Shown here one piece after another: positions 54,850-64,000 of a stretch of 64,000 nt of DNA. The notes below the pieces were generated by a model. The model did no database searches. It saw only the letters and a list, made by a program, of their open reading frames with translations, and was not told the DNA's origin. The stretch's first letter is position 1. The number at the start of each line of letters is the position of its first letter. A program made the position numbers and the translations under genes. The DNA is from Azolla caroliniana (Eukaryota; Polypodiophyta), in assembly GCA_043228905.1 (NCBI GenBank), contig JBHGNT010000016.1, positions 10,540,001 through 10,604,000 of the forward strand. Direction: 5' to 3'.

Positions 54850-55432
54850 TGTTAAACACAGTGCTCGGCCACAACCGAGGAATAGGATCAACTCACAGAA
54901 AACAGGAAATACAAAATGCACGAAGACAATAGAGAGAAGAGTACACAGGATGTTTTACGTGGAAAACCCTAAATGGGAAAAACCACGGGAGTCCTCAAAC
55001 TCCAACTATCACTATAAACAGAGATGTACAATGGTGAAGCTACAAGGCAACAACCTTGAGCTTACTGTCTTCGCCACAGGCGGCGGTAATACATAGAGGC
55101 AACGACCTCTTCGTCTCTCTCTCTCTCTCTCTCTCTCGGCTGCTCACTCAGCTCCCTCTAAGTGGAAAACCAGAAAAATGAGTAACAGCACCTAAACTGT
55201 TTGCCCTAAGTCATATTTATACACATATGACTTTCGGGCTATTTACAAATATAGCCTCAAGGGGCCTTGGCAAACATATTCACAAATATGTCCCCGCATC
55301 CGGATCTCTCTCCGGGTACATTCGTCATCCGGCTCCGTAGCCGGGGTCTTCATCATCCGGATCCGTAACCGCAACCGGGCTTGCCGTCATTCATCTCCGG
55401 ACATCCCATCCGGAGGGACCGAAATCCGAACA
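54850..55432 (-). repeat. Co3a 3' LTR with adjoining polypurine tract
   Basis: On the minus strand it starts TGTTCGGATTTCGG at 55432 and ends CTGTGTTTAACA at 54850. The tract GAAGTGAAGGGGGAG lies just before it (55450-55436). A TATAAATA box lies on the minus strand near 55210. Confidence 0.97.
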
Positions 55433-55442
55433 AACTCCCCCT

Positions 55443-56866
55443 TCACTTCAGCATGGGATGTCTTTCCAGTCCGACCCTCTTCCGGCACGCTTCCAGCTTG
55501 TCGGGTGTGAGCACTTTGGTCAGCATATCTGACCTGTTCTCATCCGTGTGGATCTTCGTCAGCACGAACCCCTGGTCTTCTATCCTTTCCCGGATCCAGT
55601 GATATCTTCGCTGGATGTGCTTCGTCCGGGAGTGATAGGCCGCGTTCTTAGCAAGGTGGATGGCACTCTGACTGTCGCAGTAGAGTCGGTACTCCTCCTG
55701 CCGGATACCGAGCTCTCTAATGAAGTCCTTCATCCATATTATTTCCTTGCCGGCTTCAACAGCCGCCATGTACTCCGCCTCCGTGGTTGACAACGCAACC
55801 GTCTTCTGCAGCCTCGACTGCCACGAAACAGCTCCCCCTGCATACGATCACATACCCTGATGTGGACCGGCTGGTATCTGCATCAGCTGACATATCCGAA
55901 TCGGTAAAGCCGTCGAGTTCGGGCTTACCGGAGCCGAATCGGAGGCACACGTTTGCTGTGCCCTTCAGGTATCGGAGTATCCACTTGACCGCGTTCCAGT
56001 GCTCTTTGCCGGGATTGCTCATGTGCCGGCTCACCACTCCGACTGCATATCCTATGTCCGGTCTTGTACACACCATTGCGTACATCAAGCTTCCGACGGC
56101 AGAGGCATATGGTACTTTCATCATGTCCTCCTTCTCAGCCTTTGTCTTGGGGCTTTGCTTGCTGGACAACTTGCAATTTGCCGGGAGGGTTGACCCGACC
56201 GGTCTTGCTTCCGACATGTTGAACCGGTGAAGCACCTTTGTCACGTACTTCTCCTGTGACAGCCACAACTGCTTCTTCTTCCGGTCCCGGATGATGTGCA
56301 TCCCTAGTATTTGCCTCGCCGGACCCAGGTCCTTCATTGAGAAGGTTCGGTGAAGCGCTTTCTTCAGCATCCGTATCTTCACCTGGTCCCGTTCGACGAT
56401 CAACATGTCGTCCACGTACAGGAGGAGTATTAGAAAAGTCTCCTCCTTCGAACTTCTTCACAAACACGCAGTGATCGGACTGCGTTTTGTGGTACCCTTC
56501 GTCGGTCATGAAAGAGTCGAACTTCCGGTACCACTGCCGGGGAGCCTGCTTCAGTCCGTAAAGGCTCTTCTTCAACCGGCATACCAGGTGCTCCTTCCCT
56601 TTCTTCTCGAATCCTTCCGGTTGCTGCATGTAGATCTCTTCTTCGAGGTCACAGTGAAGGAATGCCGTCTTCACGTCCATCTGTTCTACCTCGAGGTCCA
56701 TGCTTGCCGCTATGCTCAACACCGTCCGGATGGAGGTCATCTTCACTACCGGGGCAAATATCTCGTCGAAGTCGACACCCTTCTTCTGCTGGAACCCCTT
56801 CACCACGATCCTGGCTTTGTATCTCGGGGGTTTCCGGCATCTCCCGGTTTCAGCTTGAACACCCAC
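55443..56866 (-). pseudogene. pol: Co3a reverse transcriptase and RNase H, two frame changes
   Basis: Minus-strand frames read YKARIVVKGFQQKKGVDFDE, MDVKTAFLHCDLEEEIYMQQ and [21 protein letters not shown]-run shift at 56434-56437 follows, then LYVDDM (YVDD at 56418-56407), MKDLGPARQILGMHI and YASAVGSLMYAMVCTRPD. A C-run shift at 55834-55838 follows, then ALSTTEAEYMAAVEAGKEI and YCDSQSAIHLAKNA, ending PMLK at 55443. All catalytic residues of RT and RNase H that can be seen are intact. Confidence 0.95.
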
Positions 56867-59514
56867 TTGTTTCGAAGTGCCCGCTTTCCTTTCGGCAACT
56901 CCACAAGTTCATATGTGTGGTTCTCATGCAGGGAATCCATCTCCTCCTGCATGGCACTTAACCACCTGCGGCTATGGGTGTCAAGCTTTGCTTCTTCAAA
57001 ACTCTCCGGCTCCCCCTCGTCGGTTAGCAGCACGTGCTCTGGTTCCGGAAATCTCCGGGGGGCCCTTCTCTCTCTTAGAGGATATCTCCGTTCCGGAGCT
57101 TCGGTAACCGGCTCCTCCGTTTCCTCTTCATCCGAATCCATTTCGGGATCGGGGCCGGTTCCGGTATCAGTTTCATCTTCCTCGGCCGGTTCTGTTTCTT
57201 CACCGTCTTCGGCCAGATCCTCGAGTGCTAACCGGTCCCTTGCCGGTCGGGACTGCTCCTCGTAGAGTTGATCCTCACCGGTCGACTTGGAGCTCTTCAT
57301 CTTCTTCTCCGACTCCCAGTCGGCGAGTGTCTTGTCCTCCATGAAGATGATATCACGACTCCGGAATATCTTTTTGTCGACCGGGTCCCATACTCGGTAG
57401 CCGAACTCGTCATCGCCGTAACCGAGGAATATGCATGGCCGGGTCTTTGGATCTAGCTTTCCTCTCCGGTCCTTTGCCACATGCACATATGCGAGACACC
57501 CGAACACCTTCAGATGCCGGTAGGATACTTCTCTACCGGTCCACACTTTCTGCGGCGTGTCTCCGTCCAAAGGTACTGAGGGTGATCTGTTTATCACGTA
57601 TGTCGCCGTCGACATTGCCTCAGCCCAAAACCCCTTGGGTAATTTCGCATGCGCCAGCATACTCCGGACCCTCTCCATTATGGTCTGGTTCATCCTCTCG
57701 GCCAGCCCGTTCAGTTCCGGCGTCTTCAGCACAGTAAACTCGAGCCGGATTCCCTTCGAGCGACAGTACTCCTCGAACTGCCCCCGGTATTCCCCTCCGT
57801 TATCCGCTCGTATCGCTTTCAGCTTCTTGCCGGATTCCCTTTCCACTCTCGCGTGGAGTTCTTTGAAGACGCACAACACTTGGTCCTTTGTCTTCAACGG
57901 TGCCGTCCACAGCTTCCGGTTGTGGTCATCAATGAATGTCACGAAGTACTGGGCTCCGCCATGTGACTTCGTTTCTACTTGACACACGTCAGTGTGCACC
58001 AACTCCAATGGTGCGCTACGTCTCGTCGGTGGCCTTGAGTGGAAGGAGGTTCGGTTCTGCTTACCGGTCAGGCAATCGGTGCACTTCTCCAGGTGCACAT
58101 GCTTCACTGGAATAAGGTTGTCTTCTGCAAGCCTCTTCATCCCCCTCTCACTCATGTGGCACAGTCTCTTGTGCCACAGCTCACCGGCAGTGTCGGCTGC
58201 CACGTTCAACTCCTCCGGACATAGCCGGGAATTCATCAGGTAAAGTGTGTTGACCTTCCGGGCCCGAGCCACTATCAGGCTCCCTTTGCTGAACTTCATG
58301 ACATCGTTACGGATGCTACCCGTGTAGCCTTCATCGTCTAGCCTCCCGGCCGAAATCAGGTTCAATCGAACCTCCGGAACGTGTCGGACATCCTTCAGCA
58401 GCATCTTGCATCCGGTTGATGTCATCAGCCACACGTCTCCTATGCCGGAAATCCGGCATGTACCTTCATTTCCCATCCGGACACAGCCGTGCTCACCAGC
58501 TGTGTAGGATGAGAAGTATTTCTTCTCCGGGGTCAGGTGGAACGACGCTCCGGAATCGACCACCCAGGTCATCTCTTCACCGGCAAGGTTCAGCTCCCTC
58601 TCTTCGGTAATGAGCATTATCTCTTCTTCACTTGCCGCGAGTGCCGTCGTTCCTTTCCGGTCCTGCCCTCGCCGATCCGGACCTCTCCGGTCCGTGGCTC
58701 CCCGGTATGCACCGTTTCGCTCTGGTGACTTCTTCGAATCGGTACCGTCGGTTCCGTTGTCTTTCCGGAAATGCCGACAGTTCTTCTGGAAGTGCCCCGG
58801 CTTCCCACAGTAGAAGCATGTAGGTCTTCCCCTCGACTGCGACCGTGTCCCCGACTTCTCCCGTCTTTGCGGACTCCGGTTCCGTTGTCTTCCCCGTTCC
58901 GATTCGGGAAGCAGCATCTTCGAGTCGGAGGCCGGTTCTTTATCTCTCCGACGCGCTTCTTCATTTAGAATACTTGTCTTTACCGTTAGTAAAGACAAGT
59001 TCTCTTCCTTACAGGAGGTGCTGAGAGTAACTACCAGGTTCTCCCAGCTCTCCGGAAGGGTACACATCAGCATGATGGCTTGCATTGCGTCATCCAACGG
59101 GAACTTGATCGCCGCAAGCTGGTTCACGAATCCCATGAACGTGCTGACGTGTTCGACCATGCTCTCGCCGTCCCGGTACTTAAGATTCACTATCTTCCTC
59201 ATCAGGGAGGTCCGGGTCAGAGCATTCTTCCTCTCATACAGTCCGGACAGCTTCTGCCACATCTCATAGGCGTTCGTATCATTCGCCACATGTTGCAGAA
59301 CACTTACATCGACATATTGCCGGATCGTCGCTACGGCTTTCCGGTTCAGGAGCTTCCACTCCAACTCTATTACCCCCTTGGGTATCTCGGCATTGTCGAT
59401 CGGTTCGTACAGGTCTCGGACGATGAGAAGGTCTTCCATCTTTATCTTCCAGTCCGCGTAGTTCTGTGAGTTCAACACCATCATGCCCGGAGGCCCACTA
59501 CCGCCGCCTTCCAT
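56800..59514 (-). CDS. gag-pol: Co3a gag-protease-integrase, 904-codon open frame
   Basis: It starts MEGGGSGPPGMMVLNSQNY at ATG 59514. The gag UBN2-type region covers residues ~15-200 (YADWKIKMEDLL, ESWENLVVTLSTS). The zinc knuckle CFYCGKPGHFQKNC is at about 230, the protease WVVDSGASFHLTP at about 315, and the integrase zinc finger LWHKRLCHMS / CTDCLTGKQNR at 430-475. The core has LVHTDVCQVE, IRADNGGEY and LNGLAERMNQ. An acidic Glu/Asp-rich linker leads to the RT start. The frame leaves the RT reading at a C run (56826-56830), where one base differs from the expected phase. It resembles an active polyprotein apart from that. Confidence 0.95.
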   Translation of the reverse strand: MEGGGSGPPGMMVLNSQNYADWKIKMEDLLIVRDLYEPIDNAEIPKGVIELEWKLLNRKAVATIRQYVDVSVLQHVANDTNAYEMWQKLSGLYERKNALTRTSLMRKIVNLKYRDGESMVEHVSTFMGFVNQLAAIKFPLDDAMQAIMLMCTLPESWENLVVTLSTSCKEENLSLLTVKTSILNEEARRRDKEPASDSKMLLPESERGRQRNRSPQRREKSGTRSQSRGRPTCFYCGKPGHFQKNCRHFRKDNGTDGTDSKKSPERNGAYRGATDRRGPDRRGQDRKGTTALAASEEEIMLITEERELNLAGEEMTWVVDSGASFHLTPEKKYFSSYTAGEHGCVRMGNEGTCRISGIGDVWLMTSTGCKMLLKDVRHVPEVRLNLISAGRLDDEGYTGSIRNDVMKFSKGSLIVARARKVNTLYLMNSRLCPEELNVAADTAGELWHKRLCHMSERGMKRLAEDNLIPVKHVHLEKCTDCLTGKQNRTSFHSRPPTRRSAPLELVHTDVCQVETKSHGGAQYFVTFIDDHNRKLWTAPLKTKDQVLCVFKELHARVERESGKKLKAIRADNGGEYRGQFEEYCRSKGIRLEFTVLKTPELNGLAERMNQTIMERVRSMLAHAKLPKGFWAEAMSTATYVINRSPSVPLDGDTPQKVWTGREVSYRHLKVFGCLAYVHVAKDRRGKLDPKTRPCIFLGYGDDEFGYRVWDPVDKKIFRSRDIIFMEDKTLADWESEKKMKSSKSTGEDQLYEEQSRPARDRLALEDLAEDGEETEPAEEDETDTGTGPDPEMDSDEEETEEPVTEAPERRYPLRERRAPRRFPEPEHVLLTDEGEPESFEEAKLDTHSRRWLSAMQEEMDSLHENHTYELVELPKGKRALRNKWVFKLKPGDAGNPRDTKPGSW

Positions 59515-59530
59515 TTTCTGTGTTACCGTC

Positions 59531-59542
59531 GCTCTGATACCA
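59531..59542 (-). other. Co3a primer-binding site
   Basis: TGGTATCAGAGC on the minus strand, three bases after the 5' LTR, is complementary to initiator Met tRNA. Confidence 0.95.
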
Positions 59543-59545
59543 GTT

Positions 59546-60128
59546 TGTTAAACACAGTGCTCGGCCACAACCGAGGAATAGGATCAACTCACAGAAAACA
59601 GGAAATACAAAATGCACGAAGACAATAGAGAGAAGAGTACACAGGATGTTTTACGTGGAAAACCCTAAATGGGAAAAACCACGGGAGTCCTCAAACTCCA
59701 ACTATCACTATAAACAGAGATGTACAATGGTGAAGCTACAAGGCAACAACCTTGAGCTCACTGTCTTCGCCACAGGCGGCGGTAATACACAGAGGCAACA
59801 ACCTCTTCGTCTCTCTCTCTCTCTCTCTCTCTCGGCTGCTCACTCAGCTCCCTCTAAGTGGAAAACCAGAAAAATGAGTAACAGCACCTAAACTGTTTGC
59901 CCTAAGTCATATTTATACACATATGACTTTCGGGCTATTTACAAATATAGCCTCAAGGGGCCTTGGCAAACATATTCACAAATATGTCCCCGCATCCGGA
60001 TCTCTCTCCGGGTACATTCGTCATCCGGCTCCGTAGTCGGGGTCTTCATCATCCGGATCCGTAACCGCAACCGGGCTTGCCGTCATTCATCTCCGGACAT
60101 CCCATCCAGAGGGACCGAAATCCCAACA
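59546..60128 (-). repeat. Co3a 5' LTR
   Basis: It is the same length as the 3' LTR, with about six substitutions, mostly transitions. It begins TGTTGGGATTTCGG on the minus strand at 60128 and is flanked on its outer side by AGTCA. Confidence 0.97.
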
Positions 60129-60322
60129 AGTCACTATATAAAGTGACTTTGTAACCTTTGGTGAAAGGTGGTTGTCATTTTGTAATTGTTGCTATTAAGA
60201 AATAAAACGTTTCTTTGTGCCTATCTCTCTCTCTCTGTGTATCTTGTTTCATTCTCATACACATGTCCTTCAACATCACAGATGTTGTTTGTTCTTCCGC
60301 ACTGACGACCTTGTCACCAACA
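60129..60322 (+). repeat. Co2b 3' LTR, right part
   Basis: It starts with the second AGTCA copy and runs through CTATATAAAG, the CT tract and GTCACCAACA. It continues the LTR interrupted at 54849. Confidence 0.95.
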
Positions 60323-61530
60323 TCAACATCCTCCCATCTCTACGCCCTTGCACAATAACTTGGCCTCCTTCCTCGATGAAGCACCCAAGATGCGTGAACC
60401 GGACTTGCATCCCCTGGTCGACGATCTGTCCGACCGACACTAGATTCTTCATAACTGTCCAGACGTGCAACACGTTCATTAGCTTCCCTTTTTGCTCGAC
60501 GTGGTTGAGGGGAACTTCACCGACATGTACGATCGGATGCAGAGTGTCATCTCCAATTGCGACTACTCCTGGTTGTTCCAGTTTTTCCAGATATGAGAAC
60601 CACTCTTTATGCTTCATCATATGGTTTGACGCTTCGGAGTCAACGTACCACACTTCATCCGATTTCGAGGTGGTCTTCTTCATCGAGTTTGTTTCGTGTC
60701 TTGTCACGAAGGCTGCCCCCTTTCCAACTTTTTCAGAACCTTCGGCGTAGTGCGTCCGCTACCGATTTCCTCGTTCGGTCCTTCCGGATCCGGATCCGGT
60801 TTTCTCCGAATCGGCACGCTTCTTCCAACACTCGCTCTCCTTGTGGCCCTTCTTGCCACAATACTAGCATTCCGCGGCGTGTTTCCCTTGCCTGTTCTCG
60901 TCACATCCTCAACTCCCCTTGCTTCCGGAGGGTCCGGAAGTGTTGTTGGCATCACCACGATGCCTTCTTCCTTGCTCTCGTCGGCCGCCTCCATTGCGTG
61001 CCGACTCACCTCGTCCGTCATGACCACGGAGCCTATTTCCCTCCGTGTACAACATCTTGTTGTCGGCGTGTGTAATCATCGACGCACCCGCGTGATTCTC
61101 CTCTACAAGGAGCATCGACTGCAAGGTGAAAAACGACGGCATATTCTCCCTTGTACAAAAACTTTGACGCCAATCCTCCAAGGAAGATCTGCACCATTTC
61201 GCCCTCCTCAACGTTCACATCGATGGAGGCGAGGGAATGACAGATATCTTTTATCTTGGAGGTGTAGTCATCCACCGTCATGTCGCGTTGACGCACATTG
61301 CTCAAATCCTGTTGGAGTTGGAGCTTCTTGGATGTGGTGCTTGCGGCGAAAATCTTTTTCAGATTTCCTGAAGCATCCTTCGGGTGCTGCCTCATTCACT
61401 CCATCGACATAGCTCCAATATCCATGTCCGAGCAGATACTAGTACATCTCATACAACCAAGATGCATAGTTACTTCTGTCGAGCTTCTCAATTGGAAGCG
61501 AACTAGCCATACCTCTATCCATTTTTTTTC
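60323..61530 (-). pseudogene. gag: Co1a gag and protease
   Basis: Gag starts MDRGMASSLPIEKLDR near 61524. A deletion joins VDGVNEAAPE to the NLKKIFAASTTSKKLQLQQ part. Then come MTVDDYTSKIKDICHSLA, a Gly/Arg-rich stretch and the zinc knuckle C-stop-YCGKKGHKESEC, where Trp is TAG (about 60866). The protease reads VWYVDSEASNHM (about 60650), with Gly of DSGA changed to Glu. The integrase start VRFTHLGCFIEEGG runs to GRRDGRM at 60324, where Co2b interrupts. Confidence 0.9.
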
Positions 61531-61608
61531 CTTTCATTCTTCACCGAGATTAGGTTTTTCTGTTGTTGTTTTGAGTTGAAGTCAGCTGCAGAGGTTCTCA
61601 ACCCTCAC

Positions 61609-61757
61609 GCTCTGATACCATGTGAAATGTTACGTGCGGAAGCTATACGAAACACAAAATACCGATAGAGGAAAAACAGGTTTAATGGAGAGCTTAAGAC
61701 ACAATGTTTGCGGGAGAGACAGAGAGTGAAAATCATAAACAAAAAACTAAATTCAAA
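61609..61757 (-). repeat. Co1a primer-binding site and partial 5' LTR
   Basis: TGGTATCAGAGC lies at 61620-61609 on the minus strand. The LTR end ...CATTTCACA is at 61621, and about 137 bp of LTR remain (CTCTCTGTCTCTCCCGC, GCTCTCCATTAAACCTG). The LTR is then cut by an oppositely oriented Co1 LTR. Confidence 0.88.
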
Positions 61758-61758
61758 T

Positions 61759-62191
61759 TATTGAGAGACAAGCTCAACATCGGCCGGATCGGCTGAAGAA
61801 GCCGAGGACCGGATCGGTTGGGACCGATCGGTTAGGCCGAATGTGTAAACCGGTACGCAGACCGGTGCGTAGGTAGGGCCGGATCGGTGCGTAAACCGGG
61901 AGGCCGTTAGGAAAGATATTCCATGAGGAATATATTTGGGAGGTAGTGTGGGAGCTCTTAATGAGCATTGAAGTACTATCAGTACTTCGGTCAGTCCTTC
62001 TAGGACTTGTATAAAAGCGTTCATTGAACACATATATGTACAGAGTGGTGAATAGAGATTTATGGTTTTTTTAATATAGTTCTTGTGTTTTCTCTCTCTC
62101 ACTCTCTCACTCTCTCCCACGTATACTGCGTAAGCTCAAGCTCTCCATTAAACCTGAGTTTTCTTCCTTCTATTCGGTCTTTATACTTGCA
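61759..62191 (+). repeat. Co1-family LTR in plus orientation, head to head with the Co1a LTR
   Basis: It starts TATTGAGAGACAAG (TG changed to TA) and ends CTTATACTTGCA-like sequence, about 14 bp short of the usual end. A TATAAAAG box is at 62010-62017. It is the only full-length U3 of the family here. No plus-strand Co1 body is attached. Confidence 0.88.
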
Positions 62192-63064
62192 GAGGAGTTG
62201 AGACGGACTTACAGTCGGCCATCCCAAATTTGAAGAGCATACTTAGCACGTAATGACGTTGGCTGATCAATATGCCTTCGGGGGTATGGATCACTTCGAT
62301 CCTGAGGAAGTAATGAAGGTCCCCCAGATCCTTCATGTCGAACGATGCCGCAAGCTGGAGCTTCATGCGGTCAATTTCACCGAGGTCGGCGCCGGTGATG
62401 ACCAAGTCATCAACATATAGCAAAATACTAACCGGTCCGAGTCAACCTTTCCGGATGAACAGGGAAGAGTCTGATTTTGACGTGACGAAGCCCAGCCGAC
62501 GCAGTTGTTGCGTGATCTTCGCGTTCCAGGCACGCGGAGCTTGCTTCAGTCCGTAAAGGGACATCTTCAGTCGGCATATTGCCGAGGAGTTCGTTCTAGA
62601 GGGAAATCCAGGGGGTTGTACCATGTACACCTATTCCTCAAGGTCACCTTGTAGGAACGCATTCTTTACATCCATCTGATGTAGGTGCCACCCCTTGGCC
62701 GCGGCTACTGTGAGCAAAACACGGATGGTCATCATTTTCGCGACCGGCGCAAACGTCTCATCGTAGTCGATGCCTTGTTTCTGCGCGTAGCCCTTTGCCA
62801 CTAGCCGAGCCTTGTACCGGTTGACCGAGCCCTCGGTGTTGTACTTGACCTTGTACACCCACCTACACCTGATTGGGATTACCCCTGTTGGTGCGTCAAC
62901 CAGGTCCCAGGTCTCATTCTCTGCCAATGCGTGCATCTCTTCCTCCATCGCGGCACGCCAATTCGCGTCTTTAGCCGCTTCTGCGTAGCTCTCCGGCTCA
63001 CGCACTTCTGCTACACGGGTCATGTACGCATAATGATGCGCCATGTACTCGTTGTATCCGAACC
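62192..63064 (-). pseudogene. Co1c reverse transcriptase
   Basis: It reads [83 protein letters not shown], then LLYVDDLVITGADLGEIDRMK and HYFLRIEVIHTPEG to STPLQ. A stop at 62628-62630 and a frame break near 62440 interrupt it. YVDD is present near 62418-62407. Confidence 0.92.
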
Positions 63065-64000
63065 GCAAACACTTGATCTTTCATCCCGTTTCCGTTTCCA
63101 CGAACCCTTTGAGGTCCCAGAAGCAGTCGAAGACTTCGCTCTTCCTCTCAATGAGGTAGATCCACGTGTGCCGTGTGTGGTCGTCAATGAGGGAGACGAA
63201 ATATCGGCTCCCGCCAAGACTAACGTTTTGTGCCGGCCCCCACACATCGGAGTGTATAAGGTCGAGCTTATTCCGGCTCCGGTTTCGCTCGTTGGGGAAA
63301 GGAAGTCGGTGTTGCTTCCCGAGCTGGCAGGCTTCACAAATTTGTGCCTTTCGGCCACTAAATTTGGGCAATCCGAATACTACCTGTTTCGATTGCAGAT
63401 CTTGAAGCCGCTGGTAGTTGACGTGGCCTATCCGCTTATGCCACAAGTCGATGTCCGACTCGGTTTTTCTTCCCTTCGCGAACATTGCGGTGCCGCCGTC
63501 AGTGGAGTCGAGGATGAACATCCTCCCATCTCTGCGCCCTTGCGCAATCACACGGCCTTCTTCCTCAATGAAGCACCCGAGGTGTGTAAACCGAACCTCC
63601 ATCCCTTGGTCGACGATCTGTCCGACCGAGACCAAGTTCTTCGTGATTGTCGGAACGTGCAACACGTTCATATGTTTCCCTTTCTGCCCGACATGGCTAA
63701 GGGGAACTTCTCCGACATTCGCGATCGGATGCGGAGTGTCGTCTCCTGTTGCGACTACTCCAAGTTGTATCGGTTTTCCAAGGTACGAGAACCACTCCTT
63801 ATGGCTCTTCATGTGGTTTGACGCGCCGGAGTCTACGTACCACACCTCGTCCGACCTTGGGGTGGTTTGTTTCATTGAGTTTGCTTCGTGTCTCGTCACG
63901 AATGCAGACCCTTCTCCGGCTCTCCCGGAGTCTTCGGTGTAGTGCGATCGCTGCCGATTTCCCTTGTCGGTATGTCCGGAGCCGTTTCCGGAACCGGTTC
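63065..64000 (-). pseudogene. pol: Co1c protease and integrase N-terminal part
   Basis: The minus frame from 63899 (open to 63081) has VWYVDSGASNHMKSHKEW, LWHKRIGHVNYQRLQDL, ICEACQLGKQHRLPF, LDLIHSDVWGPAQN and SLIDDHTRHTWIYL. It ends at ETETG and the 890-bp deletion, so the second Asp and the Glu of the integrase are gone. Upstream (63900-64000) is the gag end (GSGHTDKGNRQRSHY). Confidence 0.92.

Larger units (their letters stand above)
54850..60128 (-). mobile_element. Co3a: nearly complete Ty1/copia element, youngest in the window
   Basis: Two 583-bp LTRs (54850-55432, 59546-60128) differ at about six positions, and both flanks carry AGTCA (54845-54849, 60129-60133). Primer site, full gag-pol and polypurine tract are present. 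Only three single-base frame changes separate it from an open polyprotein. It is inserted in the Co2b 3' LTR. Confidence 0.98.
28264..60322 (+). mobile_element. Co2b: Ty1/copia element carrying Gy2b (with its nested elements) and Co3a
   Basis: The 5' LTR is 28264-28591. The 3' LTR starts at 54764 and is split by Co3a, ending at 60322. The flanks TGAAC (28259-28263) and TCAAC (60323-60327) agree at four of five bases. Gag and integrase lie before Gy2b and RT after it. Without insertions it is about 4.5 kb; RNase H has been deleted. Confidence 0.94.
10417..61757 (-). mobile_element. Co1a: Ty1/copia element split into three blocks by Co2a and Co2b
   Basis: Reading on the minus strand from 61757, the LTR end, primer site, gag and protease occupy 61621-60323. 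Integrase to RT occupies 28263-26021, and RNase H occupies 11061-10417. The breaks fall inside codons that join sensibly: GRRDGRM | FILD across Co2b, and STPLDRTV | KLP across Co2a. Flanking duplications are TGAAC/TCAAC and CACGT/CACGG. Without the insertions it is about 4.3 kb. Its 3' LTR is missing. Confidence 0.9.
62192..64000 (-). mobile_element. Co1c: Ty1/copia element (minus), cut by window edge
   Basis: Protease and integrase (64000-63069) are joined by a deletion to RT (63064-62192). The RT end abuts the plus-strand LTR. The rest of gag and the 5' LTR lie beyond the window. Confidence 0.92.

Noticed and set aside
56405-57265. 286-codon plus-strand ORF
   Set aside because: It is exactly antisense to Co3a gag-pol linker and RT; the Ser-rich translation is a shadow of the acidic linker.
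62931-63821. 296-codon plus-strand ORF
   Set aside because: It is antisense to Co1c integrase and protease; the same shadow appears opposite Co1b.
1-64000. Host protein-coding gene
   Set aside because: All longer ORFs are accounted for by retrotransposon domains, by the ORF2 family, or as antisense shadows.

Overview
The window is a land-plant nuclear genome segment made almost entirely of LTR retrotransposons. The evidence for a plant is Ty1/copia elements primed by the usual initiator-Met-type site (TGGTATCAGAGC), plant-type Ty3/gypsy polyproteins, TATA-box LTRs and dense nested insertion. No host gene, rRNA, tRNA gene, CRISPR array or bacterial operon was found. The species cannot be told from sequence alone. 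Nearly every coding region is broken. All numbers here come from reading and hand alignment within the window.

Five families are named here for convenience. Gy1 is Ty3/gypsy with an unusual FLDDIP reverse transcriptase: copies Gy1a, Gy1b and LTR Gy1c. Gy2 is Ty3/gypsy with a large extra ORF after pol: Gy2a, Gy2b, Gy2c and a distant relative Gy2d. Co1 (Co1a-c), Co2 (Co2a, Co2b) and Co3 (Co3a) are Ty1/copia.

Layout: 1-4912 is the 3' part of Gy1a (+), with a 320-bp tandem triplication in its integrase tail. 4913-6267 is unclassified and holds a 302-bp tandem duplication. 6268-6911 is the end of another Gy1 element. 6912-10369 is the remains of Gy2d (+): fused RT and integrase pieces, a minisatellite-rich spacer and an intact downstream ORF. 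From 10417 to 61757 lies one old minus-strand Co1a copy split into three coding blocks by two Co2 insertions. Co2a (11062-26020) carries Gy2a (15504-25037). Co2b (28264-60322) carries Gy2b (31493-53796) and, in its 3' LTR, Co3a (54850-60128). Gy2b carries Gy2c (32450-39561) and Gy1b (40111-50699, minus), and Gy1b carries Co1b (43099-46782). The deepest stack is five levels: Co1a > Co2b > Gy2b > Gy1b > Co1b. 61759-62191 is a Co1 LTR in reverse orientation to its neighbours, and 62192-64000 is another minus-strand Co1 copy (Co1c) cut by the window edge.

Target-site duplications support the boundaries: AACCA (Gy2a), AAGAT (Gy2b), AGTCA (Co3a), CACGT/CACGG (Co2a), TGAAC/TCAAC (Co2b), ACGT (Gy1b). 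The genes do not work together as a pathway; each element encodes its own gag, protease, integrase, RT and RNase H, now decayed. The observations most worth following are the conserved accessory ORF of Gy2/Gy2d, amber stops shared between independent copies, and a recurrent CAG-to-TAG / CTGG-to-CTAG stop pattern that fits CHG methylation decay.
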